DNA of 13,625 nt from the NCBI GenBank assembly GCA_036272735.1, contig DATAYF010000465.1, forward strand, positions 1 to 13,625. The letters are read 5' to 3'. Below, piece by piece: positions 5,230 through 12,619 of the stretch. Both the position numbers and the translations under genes were made by a program. Each line of letters starts with the position of its first letter. Position 1 is the stretch's first letter. Below the pieces are notes generated by a model. The model saw nothing but the letters and a program-made list of their open reading frames with translations, was not told the DNA's origin and did no database searches. The DNA is from DATAYF01 sp036272735. Its GTDB lineage: Bacteria; Chloroflexota; Ktedonobacteria; Ktedonobacterales; Ktedonobacteraceae.

Positions 5230-7833
5230 ATGGGCGCACGCGCCAGACAGGAAAGGGACTTACGAATAATGGCCGAAGAGAACCACGACGACTCACGTAG
5301 AACGCCCACGAGCAGCCCACCCAACACCCCCACCGTCATGAATGCAGACGATCCTACCTACCTGGTGCATGCAGAAGTATGTAAGGGCAGCAAACCTGGC
5401 AACGAGCGAGTGCGTATTGTGCTGCCGTCGCGCCAGGCTTTCCGACGCCTGGATGCCGGGCGGCTTGAGGCAACAGAAGCAGTACAGGAGCCACGCACCC
5501 CAGCCGAGCGCTTTCTCTTCACGCTGAAGCGTACGGTGATCGGTGCCCCTATCGCCACGGCTCAGGCGGAACAAGAACGCCTCACCAAGTTCAAGGCACT
5601 CGCGGTCCTTTCTTCAGATGCAATCTCTTCCGTCGCCTACGCCACCGAAGCGATCCTCCTCGTGCTCGCAGCAGCGGGTTCAGGGAATTTGCGCTATACC
5701 ATTTTCATTAGTATGGCAATTGTTGCCCTACTCTTTATTGTTGCACTTTCCTATCGCCAGACTATTCCGGCCTATCCGAACGGCGGCGGCTCCTATATTG
5801 TCGCCAAAGATAACCTGGGCACGGTACCAGGGCTGATTGCCGCTGCATCACTGATGGTTGACTACGTCCTGACGGTGGCCGTGAGCGTCTCATCAGGCGT
5901 GGCCGCGCTGGCGACCCTGTTTAACCTGCAATCGATATCACTCATCGTCTTAATCAACGTTGTCTTGATCATTGTCATCACCATGGTCAATTTACGAGGC
6001 GTACGTGAGTCAGGCAGCATTTTCGCCATTCCAACCTACATCTTCATCTTTAGCGCGCTGCTGCTCATTCTGGTTGGCATTATCAAAGCATTTGTCATCG
6101 GCCACCAGCCATTGATTGGTGCATTCCCGTATATCAAGGCATCAGAACCACTCACATTATTCCTGATTTTGAAAGCCTTCGCCTCCGGCTGTTCGGCCAT
6201 GACCGGTACAGAAGCCATCTCGAACGGCGTCCCAGCCTTCAAGAAACCCGAACCACGTAACGCCGCGATGACTCTGACCTGGATGGCCGTCATCCTTGGC
6301 ACGCTCTTTATCGGCATCGGTCTATTGGGCTTGACGTATGGCGTCGAGGCTAACGCCGCCAGCAACCCGACAGTTATTGGTCAGATTGCGCATACCGTCT
6401 TTAACGGCCCGCTCTTGTTCATGTACCCGGTATTCCAGTTCGCGACACTGATTATTCTTGTCCTGGCAGCCAATACCAGTTATTCGGACTTCCCACGCCT
6501 CTCTTCGCTGCTGGCACGGGATCATTTCTTACCGCATCAATTCGCCTTCCGTGGTGATCGTCTTGCCTTCACTACCGGCATCATTTTCCTGGCAATTCTC
6601 TCGAACATCCTGGTCATCGCTTTTAAAGGCAACACGACCGATTTGATTAGCCTCTACGCAGTCGGCGTCTTTATCTCCTTTACTCTCTCGCAAAGCGGCA
6701 TGGTGCGCCACTGGTGGCGTTTGCGCAGTGCGCATCCAGGCTGGCTGCGGAGTATGCTCATCAACGGCCTCGGCGCGGTAACCACATTGATGGTCGCCGT
6801 TACCATTGCCAGTACCAAATTTTTGAGCGGTGCCTGGATCGTGGTCGCGCTGATTCCAATTATGGTGCTCACCTTCCTGGCTATCCACCATCACTATATG
6901 AAAGTCGAACACGAGCGCACGACCGAGATTCCCTACTCACCACAGCAAATTCAGCAGCGCTTGATCGTGCCGATAGCTACATGTAACGAAGCCGCCAAAC
7001 AGGCCGTGACGTATGCACGTTCGTTGACCTCACAGGTCGTGGCCGTACATATCTCGAACCAACCCGAACGTGCCAACACATTACGCACAGCCTGGAATCA
7101 GTGGCAGGAACACTTCGCAGCACGCGATCAGACGCAGCTAGAGATTATCGAGCCAGGACACGAGCCGCTTCTCAAAACGCTGCTCGCGTATATCGATACC
7201 ACGAAGCTGCACCACCCCGCCGAGACCATTACCGTGGTCCTGCCAGAAGCGGGCGAGCCTTCGCTGATCGGGCGCATTCTCCACAATCCCACCATGTTCC
7301 GCTTGAAAATTGCCCTCTTCTTGCGCCCTGAGATCGTAGTAACTAACCTGTCCTATCATACACAGGCCCCAAACCTGCCCACGCACCAGGCACATATCAC
7401 GAACCGTTTTATCGTGCCCATCGCCGGTTTTGATCGCGCTGCCATCCAGAGCCTGGCTTACGCTCGCTCGTTCTCTCACAGGGTAATCGCCGCTCATGTC
7501 GCGATTGATCCACAAGACGCCGAGCATGTACACACGCAGTGGAATCATCTGCGCGAACATATCACCATGGACGAGGAGTCACAGCTCGTCGTAATTGATT
7601 CGCCATTTCGCGCACTCTCGCGACCACTGCTGGCTTACATCGATGCCATCAACGAACTGCATCCAGAAGATACGCTCACGGTAATCTTGCCCGAGTTTGT
7701 CGTCGAGCATTGGTGGGAATTCCCATTGCATAACCAGACAGCTTTCCACCTGAAAACGGCGCTGTTAGCACGCCCAGGTATCGTGGTGACCGATATTCCA
7801 CAACACTTGCGCAAACGCGGCATGCAGCAGTAA
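5230..7833 (+). CDS. KimA-like proton/potassium symporter with two C-terminal USP-like domains
   Basis: The product is 867 residues. After a hydrophilic N-terminus (1-100), residues about 120-555 form a 12-helix APC-superfamily membrane domain. From memory of B. subtilis KimA (formerly YdaO), the potassium-site residues align: D130 and Y137 in SSDAISSVAYATE, D211, Y212 and S219 in DYVLTVAVSVS, T325 and E328 in MTGTEAIS, and probably Y476. YPNGGGSYIVAKDNLG (182-197) is also typical. The cytosolic part holds two homologous USP-like domains, about 577-706 and 726-856, each starting R(L/F)IVPIA and containing YARS, LLAYID, V(V/I)LPE and IVVT. KimA of B. subtilis has one such domain and is about 260 residues shorter. 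Expected role: potassium import, with the USP-like domains as ligand-controlled regulators. Start 5230 has AAGGA with 6-base spacing; ATG 5269 with AGGAAAGGG (11-base spacing) is a real alternative. It converges on the kdp cluster. Confidence 0.85.
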   Translation: MGARARQERDLRIMAEENHDDSRRTPTSSPPNTPTVMNADDPTYLVHAEVCKGSKPGNERVRIVLPSRQAFRRLDAGRLEATEAVQEPRTPAERFLFTLKRTVIGAPIATAQAEQERLTKFKALAVLSSDAISSVAYATEAILLVLAAAGSGNLRYTIFISMAIVALLFIVALSYRQTIPAYPNGGGSYIVAKDNLGTVPGLIAAASLMVDYVLTVAVSVSSGVAALATLFNLQSISLIVLINVVLIIVITMVNLRGVRESGSIFAIPTYIFIFSALLLILVGIIKAFVIGHQPLIGAFPYIKASEPLTLFLILKAFASGCSAMTGTEAISNGVPAFKKPEPRNAAMTLTWMAVILGTLFIGIGLLGLTYGVEANAASNPTVIGQIAHTVFNGPLLFMYPVFQFATLIILVLAANTSYSDFPRLSSLLARDHFLPHQFAFRGDRLAFTTGIIFLAILSNILVIAFKGNTTDLISLYAVGVFISFTLSQSGMVRHWWRLRSAHPGWLRSMLINGLGAVTTLMVAVTIASTKFLSGAWIVVALIPIMVLTFLAIHHHYMKVEHERTTEIPYSPQQIQQRLIVPIATCNEAAKQAVTYARSLTSQVVAVHISNQPERANTLRTAWNQWQEHFAARDQTQLEIIEPGHEPLLKTLLAYIDTTKLHHPAETITVVLPEAGEPSLIGRILHNPTMFRLKIALFLRPEIVVTNLSYHTQAPNLPTHQAHITNRFIVPIAGFDRAAIQSLAYARSFSHRVIAAHVAIDPQDAEHVHTQWNHLREHITMDEESQLVVIDSPFRALSRPLLAYIDAINELHPEDTLTVILPEFVVEHWWEFPLHNQTAFHLKTALLARPGIVVTDIPQHLRKRGMQQ

Positions 7834-7834
7834 A

Positions 7835-7900
7835 TAAAGCTGGCGAATGGATGAGGCGATGGTCTAGCTAGGCCATCACCTCATCCATTCGCCAGCTTTA
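7835..7900. terminator. 66-nt near-perfect palindrome, probable bidirectional terminator
   Basis: Arms of about 32 bases pair across a 2-base loop with one mismatch (7857/7878) and one G-T pair (7863/7872), starting TAAAGCTGGCGAATGG and centred on TAGCTA (7865-7870). It begins one base after the KimA stop codon and lies 34 bases beyond the stop of the convergent USP gene. Both ends finish in TTTA followed by more T (ACTTT on the plus strand, TTTA on the minus), weaker than a classical U-tract. The length is well above an ordinary terminator stem. Confidence 0.8.
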
Positions 7901-7934
7901 CTTTAAAAATACAGAGGTGGTGCATATACTCACA

Positions 7935-8447
7935 TCAACAGGGCGAGGAAAAATTGTGCACCTGCACAGTTTCGCACACCGCCATTCTGGGTCGCGCAAG
8001 CACCCGGCTTAACCAGGAAGGCAACGGCCATCTTACGGACCTGGCAGGCAAGCAGGTGAGAATCAGCGGTATATCCGCATGCAGAAATAAGTGCTTGACC
8101 GTTACACTATCGAGCAAGACACCTTTTCCTTTGCACTCGAACAGCAGAATGGCTGCACACTCCATCTCACCTGCCAGGGCACGGATACTTTGTAAGCTAT
8201 TGCGTGCATATAATTCGATTGGCTCGACTGCCACCCCTGCACGCCTCGCCCTCGTACTTACATATACCAGGAAATCTTTCGACTGTTGGATATATTCAGC
8301 ACGAACGTTATTGCGCGACTGTTTTTCCCTCATCACTATTAGGGAAAACACGACGAGCGTGGCGCGACTCTCTTTAGCAAACCAGAGGGCTTGTTCGATA
8401 GCCAGGGTATCTATACCATAGGTGAAGGGAAGCAATAAACGTCTCAT
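7935..8447 (-). CDS. Universal stress protein (USP) family, stand-alone, degenerate nucleotide motif
   Basis: The product is 170 residues from the start chosen. RRLLLPFTYGIDTLAIEQA at 2-20 is the first strand and helix of the USP fold, followed by ATLVVFSLIV (29-38), a charged helix and AAILLFECKGKGVLLDSVTVKHLFLHADIPLILTCLP within 98-134. In ATP-binding USPs the last region reads G-x2-G-x9-G-(S/T). Here only the KGKG and DSVT parts remain, with a shortened loop, so ATP binding is doubtful. A tail of about 36 residues (135-170) follows the fold. An upstream ATG (8489) would add 14 residues, but has no ribosome site; the start at 8447 has only a weak AGAAAG upstream. It lies 108 bases after kdpD in the same direction and may be the last gene of the kdp operon or have its own promoter. 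Role: probable regulatory partner of the potassium transporters, by position only. Confidence 0.72.
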   Translation of the reverse strand: MRRLLLPFTYGIDTLAIEQALWFAKESRATLVVFSLIVMREKQSRNNVRAEYIQQSKDFLVYVSTRARRAGVAVEPIELYARNSLQSIRALAGEMECAAILLFECKGKGVLLDSVTVKHLFLHADIPLILTCLPARSVRWPLPSWLSRVLARPRMAVCETVQVHNFSSPC

Positions 8448-8470
8448 GCACTTTGTTCTTTCTCGCTTTA

Positions 8471-8499
8471 CTAATACTTCATACAGCATGAATTGACTA
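8471..8499 (-). promoter_or_regulatory. Possible promoter of the USP gene
   Basis: On the minus strand TAGTCA (8494-8499) and TATTAG (8471-8476) are 17 bases apart, each 4 of 6 to consensus. A start site here would lie inside the extended reading frame and would support translation from 8447. The spacer contains TTCAT-GCTGT-ATGAA, a small inverted repeat. Confidence 0.25.
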
Positions 8500-8527
8500 T
8501 TTCAGGATATGCCGCCTGCCTGCTTCG

Positions 8528-8539
8528 ACTCATATGAGT
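8528..8539. promoter_or_regulatory. 12-bp perfect palindrome between kdpD and the USP gene
   Basis: ACTCATATGAGT is perfectly self-complementary and lies 17 bases after the kdpD stop codon, about 80 bases before the USP start. It could be an operator half-way between the two genes. It has no T-run, so it is not a terminator. Confidence 0.3.
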
Positions 8540-8555
8540 ACGCATACCTCTCCCT

Positions 8556-9842
8556 TTACCCATTCCGCTTCCTTTCGCGCTGCCACGGCACCAGGTGCAC
8601 ATCTACACCAGTAATCAGACGCAGCAAGCGATTGGTCACCGAACCAAATAATAGCACTTCCCATTGGGTGTGCGCTGGCTGCCCCAGCACAATTTGCGTG
8701 ATATGTTGCTGCCGGGCCACTTCGGCCAGGGCACGGGCGATATCGGGACTCTTTCTACGCACCACCTCTGCGCCAAGGTCTTCAGCTAAGGTGATATGTT
8801 CCTCCAACCGCTTCAGTTCGTCTTGACGGCGAGCACGCACCCGCGGACCATCACGCAACATTGCATTGACGCGCCGCAAAAGGGCAGGATAGCCCTCAGG
8901 TTCGACATACAGGGCTATCAGGTCGGCATGTAACCCGTGCGCTAAACGCCAGGCATCGCGAATAACTCTGCGACTCTGTGGACGATGATCGAAACCGACG
9001 AGTACACGCTCCGTGGTAGACCACTGCTCAGCAATCTTATGCTCCGTCATGTATTGTTGCAGTTGTGACTCTGTCTTGTCCGCCGTCAATCGCAAAGCCA
9101 GCTCACGCAGCGCCGTCAAATTGCCTTCACGAAAGAAGCTATCCAACGCCGGGCCAACACGCTCCTGCGCATAAACATTGCCGTGCCGCATACGCTGCCG
9201 CAGGGCCGAGGGTGCAATATCGATCAGCTCAACCTCGTCCGCCTGGTCCAGAATACGATCAGGCAAGGTCTCGCGCACCTGAATGCCAGTAATACTTTTC
9301 ACCAGATCGTTGAGGCTCTCAAGATGCTGCACATTTAATGTGGTGATGACATGAATGCCTGCGTCAAGGATTGCCAACACGTCCTGGTAGCGCTTGGCAT
9401 GTTGCGAACCAGCCACGTTGGTATGCGCCAGTTCATCGACCAACACCACCGCTGGATGCCGTGCAATCACCGCCTCTGTATCCATCTCCTCTAACACCAC
9501 ACCCCGGTAATCAACTTTCTTGCGCGGCAGTACCTCTAAATCCCCAAGTTGGGCCTGCGTCTGCACTCGTTTATGCGTTTCAACGTACCCAACCACCACA
9601 TCCGTGCCCCGCTCTTTGCGCCTGCGCCCTTCGTTCAGCATGGCGTACGTCTTCCCTACGCCAGCCGCTGCCCCCAGGTAGACACGTAAGCGCCCACGCT
9701 GCTTTGTAGGCTGTGCATCTGCTGACGTAGAGGCATCGTCGTCCTCTCCATCAGCAGCGCGCAAATGGTAGCGCTCCAGCAAATCTTCAGGCTTTGGCCG
9801 CTCCTTGTCCCATTGATGCTCGTCAGGTCGTTGCGAATCCAT
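8556..9842 (-). CDS. kdpD: Short KdpD: N-terminal KdpD domain plus USP domain, no histidine kinase
   Basis: The product is 428 residues, about half the length of E. coli KdpD. RPKPEDLLERY (15-25) and the Walker A GAAAGVGKTYAML (57-69) open the KdpD N-terminal domain. VVLVDELAHTN (132-142) is its Walker B, and TLNVQHLESLND (168-179) and ETLPDRILDQADEVELIDI are KdpD signature blocks. A USP domain follows at about 277-418, from RVLVGFDHRPQS to LGQPAHTQWEVLLFGSVTNRLLR, with the G-x2-x-x9-GS loop type. No transmembrane helices, HisKA or ATPase-c domain follow; the frame ends cleanly and no kinase remnant is visible downstream. Kinase-less KdpD proteins are known in cyanobacteria and Deinococcus. 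In S. aureus KdpD the USP domain binds c-di-AMP, which is a precedent only. The gene starts 9 bases after kdpC with TAGGG as ribosome site, so it is translated as part of the kdp operon. Confidence 0.92.
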   Translation of the reverse strand: MDSQRPDEHQWDKERPKPEDLLERYHLRAADGEDDDASTSADAQPTKQRGRLRVYLGAAAGVGKTYAMLNEGRRRKERGTDVVVGYVETHKRVQTQAQLGDLEVLPRKKVDYRGVVLEEMDTEAVIARHPAVVLVDELAHTNVAGSQHAKRYQDVLAILDAGIHVITTLNVQHLESLNDLVKSITGIQVRETLPDRILDQADEVELIDIAPSALRQRMRHGNVYAQERVGPALDSFFREGNLTALRELALRLTADKTESQLQQYMTEHKIAEQWSTTERVLVGFDHRPQSRRVIRDAWRLAHGLHADLIALYVEPEGYPALLRRVNAMLRDGPRVRARRQDELKRLEEHITLAEDLGAEVVRRKSPDIARALAEVARQQHITQIVLGQPAHTQWEVLLFGSVTNRLLRLITGVDVHLVPWQRERKRNG

Positions 9843-9851
9843 CGTTATACC

Positions 9852-10448
9852 CTATTTCATTCCGTCAAGCGCAAGGTTAAGATCCAGTACATTTACATGG
9901 GCCTCACCCAGGATACCCAGAAAACGACCTTGCACATGGCTCATCACAAGTTGGTGAGCTGCGTCCTGACTGATACCACGTTCACGTGCAATCCGTGGTA
10001 CCTGGAAAAGCGCCCCCGCCACCGAAACGTCAGGGTCCAGGCCAGAACCAGAGGCGGTGACCAGGTCCACCGGCACAGGCACGCCAGGATTCTCCTTCTG
10101 AAGCGCCTGCACCCGTTGCTGCACCGTCTTTTGTAGCGTTGCACTGGTCGGACCGAGATTAGAGGCACCGGAGTTCTCCGCGTTGTACGGCTGCGGCTTG
10201 CTCCCGTCGTTCGCCAGCGTTGCCGACGGACGCCCGTGGAAGTAGCGAGCAGAGGTCCAGTACTGCCCAATCAGGCGCGACCCAATCACTTGCCCATGCT
10301 CCGTTACCAGGCTGCCGTTCGCCTGGGCCGGAAAGATCAACTGCGCCAGGCCGGTAACGATGCCCGGATAAATGAGACCGGTAGCAATCGTCAAAAGCAG
10401 CATTAATACAATTGCCGGTCGAATATATCTCATAGTAGCACGCATCAT
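9852..10448 (-). CDS. kdpC: Potassium-transporting ATPase subunit C
   Basis: The product is 198 residues, close to the usual 190. One transmembrane helix at about 9-31 is followed by an extracytoplasmic domain with the KdpC blocks ANGSLV (43-48), RLIGQ (58-62), YFHGRPSAT (69-77), SGASNLGPT (93-101), VDLVTASGSGLDPD (127-140) and QVPRIARERG (149-158), ending VLDLNLALDGMK. KdpC is the single-span subunit that stabilises the KdpA-KdpB complex and is thought to help ATP binding. The start at 10448 is preferred over the in-frame 10496, which would overlap kdpB: AGAGGAAATAAG sits just before the ATG. It begins 13 bases after kdpB, and kdpD follows after 9 bases. Confidence 0.96.
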   Translation of the reverse strand: MMRATMRYIRPAIVLMLLLTIATGLIYPGIVTGLAQLIFPAQANGSLVTEHGQVIGSRLIGQYWTSARYFHGRPSATLANDGSKPQPYNAENSGASNLGPTSATLQKTVQQRVQALQKENPGVPVPVDLVTASGSGLDPDVSVAGALFQVPRIARERGISQDAAHQLVMSHVQGRFLGILGEAHVNVLDLNLALDGMK

Positions 10449-10461
10449 CTTATTTCCTCTA

Positions 10462-12618
10462 TTATGCCAGGTGCAGAACGACCAGTAGCAGGTCAATCAA
10501 CTTAATACCAATAAATGGCACGATCAATCCACCCAGGCCGTAGACCACCAGATTGCGGCGCAGCAGTGGACCAGCCCCGAGCGGCCGATACTTTACGCCT
10601 TTGAGCGCTAATGGAATCAGGGCCACAATAATCAGCGCGTTGAAGATTACCGCCGATAAGACCGCGCTATGTGGCGTCGCCAGGCGCATGATGTTCAGCG
10701 CGTTGAGTGGCGGATACGCGACTGAGAACATGGCCGGAATAATGGCGAAGTATTTTGCCACATCGTTGGAGATACTAAAGGTCGTCAAAGCGCCACGCGT
10801 CATCAGTAATTGTTTGCCAACGGCCACAATTTCAATCAACTTCGTCGGATTCGAGTCCAGGTCCACCATGTTCGCGGCTTCTTTCGCCGCCTGCGTGCCC
10901 GTGTTCATCGCCACGCCAACATCTGACTGCGCGAGAGCCGGAGCGTCGTTGGTGCCATCGCCCGTCATCGCTATCAGGCGACCACCGGCCTGCTGCTCTT
11001 TGATCAATTTAAGCTTGGTTTCCGGCGTGGCCTGTGCCAGAAAATCATCCACACCGGCTTCTTTGGCAATAGCGCCCGCCGTCAGTGGATTATCACCGGT
11101 AATCATAATGGTACGAATGCCCATGCGCCGCAACTGGTCGAAGCGCTCGCGCATCCCACTTTTGACGATATCTTTCAGTTCGATGACTCCCAGCAGGCGC
11201 GCTCTTTTCTGGCTCCCATCACCGCTATTCAGTACCTCAGCTACAACCAACGGCGTACTGCCAACACGGGCAATTTCGTTCACCAGCGACTCAAGTTCCT
11301 CGCTCTTCGTACCGCCAGCCTCACCGCCAGCCTCAGCCACATAAGCCGCTACTGAATCAGCAGCCCCTTTACGAATAGAGGTCACGCTGCCATCACCATT
11401 AAGATCAACGCCGCTCATGCGCGTCTGCGCAGAAAAGGGGATAAAGGCCGTGCTAGCAGACTGTTCCGCTTCCGCCAACCCATAATGCTCTTTTGCCAGT
11501 ACCACGATTGAACGTCCCTCGGGAGTCTCATCAGCCAGGCTCGATAGCAAAGCCGCGCGGGCCAGGTCTTGCTCGTCGACATCCGGCAATGGAACAAAGC
11601 GAGTTGCCATGCGATTGCCCAACGTGATCGTGCCCGTTTTATCGAGCAGCAGGACATCAACATCGCCAGCCGCCTCCACAGCGCGACCACTCATCGCCAG
11701 CACATTGCGCTGCACCATGCGGTCCATACCGGCGATACCAATGGCGGAGAGCAGGCCACCAATCGTCGTCGGAATAAGGCAAACCAGTAGCGCAATCAAC
11801 GTCGTGATCGATACAGGACTGCCAGAGTAAATGGCAAACGGCTCCAACGTGACCACTGCCAACAAGAAGATGATCGTCAAGCTCGCCAGCAAAATGTTCA
11901 AGGCAATCTCGTTCGGTGTCTTCTGGCGTGCAGCACCCTCCACAAGTGCAATCATCCGATCCAGAAAAGTCTCGCCCGGATTGGCGCTAATTTGTACCAC
12001 AATCCAATCCGAGAGTACATGAGTTCCACCCGTAACGGCGCTACGATCACCGCCGCTCTCACGAATGACCGGCGCAGACTCACCAGTAATTGCCGACTCG
12101 TCGATGGAAGCCACACCAGCCACCACGTCACCATCGCCGGGAATAACATCACCAGCCTCGACCAGCACGTAATCACCTTTGCGTAGATCGGGCGCTGGAA
12201 TCTCTGTAACCTTGCTCGTACGCTCGGCACCTGCCAGGTGTTTTGCCAACGTGGTCGTACGCGTCTTACGCAGCGTATCGGCTTGCGCTTTGCCGCGCCC
12301 CTCCGCCATCGCTTCCGCAAAGTTCGCGAAAATGACCGTAAACCACAACCAGAGCGTTACCGCCAGCACAAACAGTGCTTCCGTCGTCGGACCCGAGACA
12401 AACAACCGTACCATCTCAATCGTCGTGATTACACTGCCAACTTCGACGACAAACATCACCGGATTTTTTAACTGCCAACGTGGATCGAGCTTCTTCAGTG
12501 CGTCGATAAGTGCACGCTGTAAAATTGCACCATGAAAGACGGAATCACGCCCTTTGCGAGAGTTCTTTGGTTGCTGTCTTTGCTCTTCATGCTGTTTTTG
12601 CGCCATCTGTATATTCAT
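10462..12618 (-). CDS. kdpB: Potassium-transporting P-type ATPase subunit B
   Basis: The product is 718 residues, slightly longer than E. coli KdpB (682) because of a hydrophilic N-terminal extension of about 25 residues rich in Gln, Lys and Arg. Seen: actuator motif TGES at 178-181; phosphorylation motif DKTGT with Asp326; CLIPTTIGGLL in the membrane domain (280-290); and TGDNPLTAGAIAKEAGVDDF and MTGDGTNDAPALAQSDVGV in the P domain. All catalytic residues are present. It hydrolyses ATP to drive potassium through KdpA. The TGES serine (S181), whose phosphorylation switches off E. coli KdpB at high potassium, is conserved. The start codon lies one base past the kdpA stop codon (TAG-G-ATG), with GGAAAGG upstream inside kdpA, so translation is coupled. 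An in-frame ATG four codons on (12606) is possible. Confidence 0.97.
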   Translation of the reverse strand: MNIQMAQKQHEEQRQQPKNSRKGRDSVFHGAILQRALIDALKKLDPRWQLKNPVMFVVEVGSVITTIEMVRLFVSGPTTEALFVLAVTLWLWFTVIFANFAEAMAEGRGKAQADTLRKTRTTTLAKHLAGAERTSKVTEIPAPDLRKGDYVLVEAGDVIPGDGDVVAGVASIDESAITGESAPVIRESGGDRSAVTGGTHVLSDWIVVQISANPGETFLDRMIALVEGAARQKTPNEIALNILLASLTIIFLLAVVTLEPFAIYSGSPVSITTLIALLVCLIPTTIGGLLSAIGIAGMDRMVQRNVLAMSGRAVEAAGDVDVLLLDKTGTITLGNRMATRFVPLPDVDEQDLARAALLSSLADETPEGRSIVVLAKEHYGLAEAEQSASTAFIPFSAQTRMSGVDLNGDGSVTSIRKGAADSVAAYVAEAGGEAGGTKSEELESLVNEIARVGSTPLVVAEVLNSGDGSQKRARLLGVIELKDIVKSGMRERFDQLRRMGIRTIMITGDNPLTAGAIAKEAGVDDFLAQATPETKLKLIKEQQAGGRLIAMTGDGTNDAPALAQSDVGVAMNTGTQAAKEAANMVDLDSNPTKLIEIVAVGKQLLMTRGALTTFSISNDVAKYFAIIPAMFSVAYPPLNALNIMRLATPHSAVLSAVIFNALIIVALIPLALKGVKYRPLGAGPLLRRNLVVYGLGGLIVPFIGIKLIDLLLVVLHLA

Positions 12619-12619
12619 C

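Noticed and set aside
7833..8555. kdpE response regulator or kinase remnant downstream of the short kdpD
   Set aside because: Neither a receiver domain nor HisKA/HATPase motifs are seen on either strand; the space holds only the USP gene and the palindrome.
10553..11344. 263-codon plus-strand frame
   Set aside because: It is antisense to kdpB, whose catalytic motifs are complete; low-complexity Ser/Ala/Pro composition is typical of an antisense shadow.
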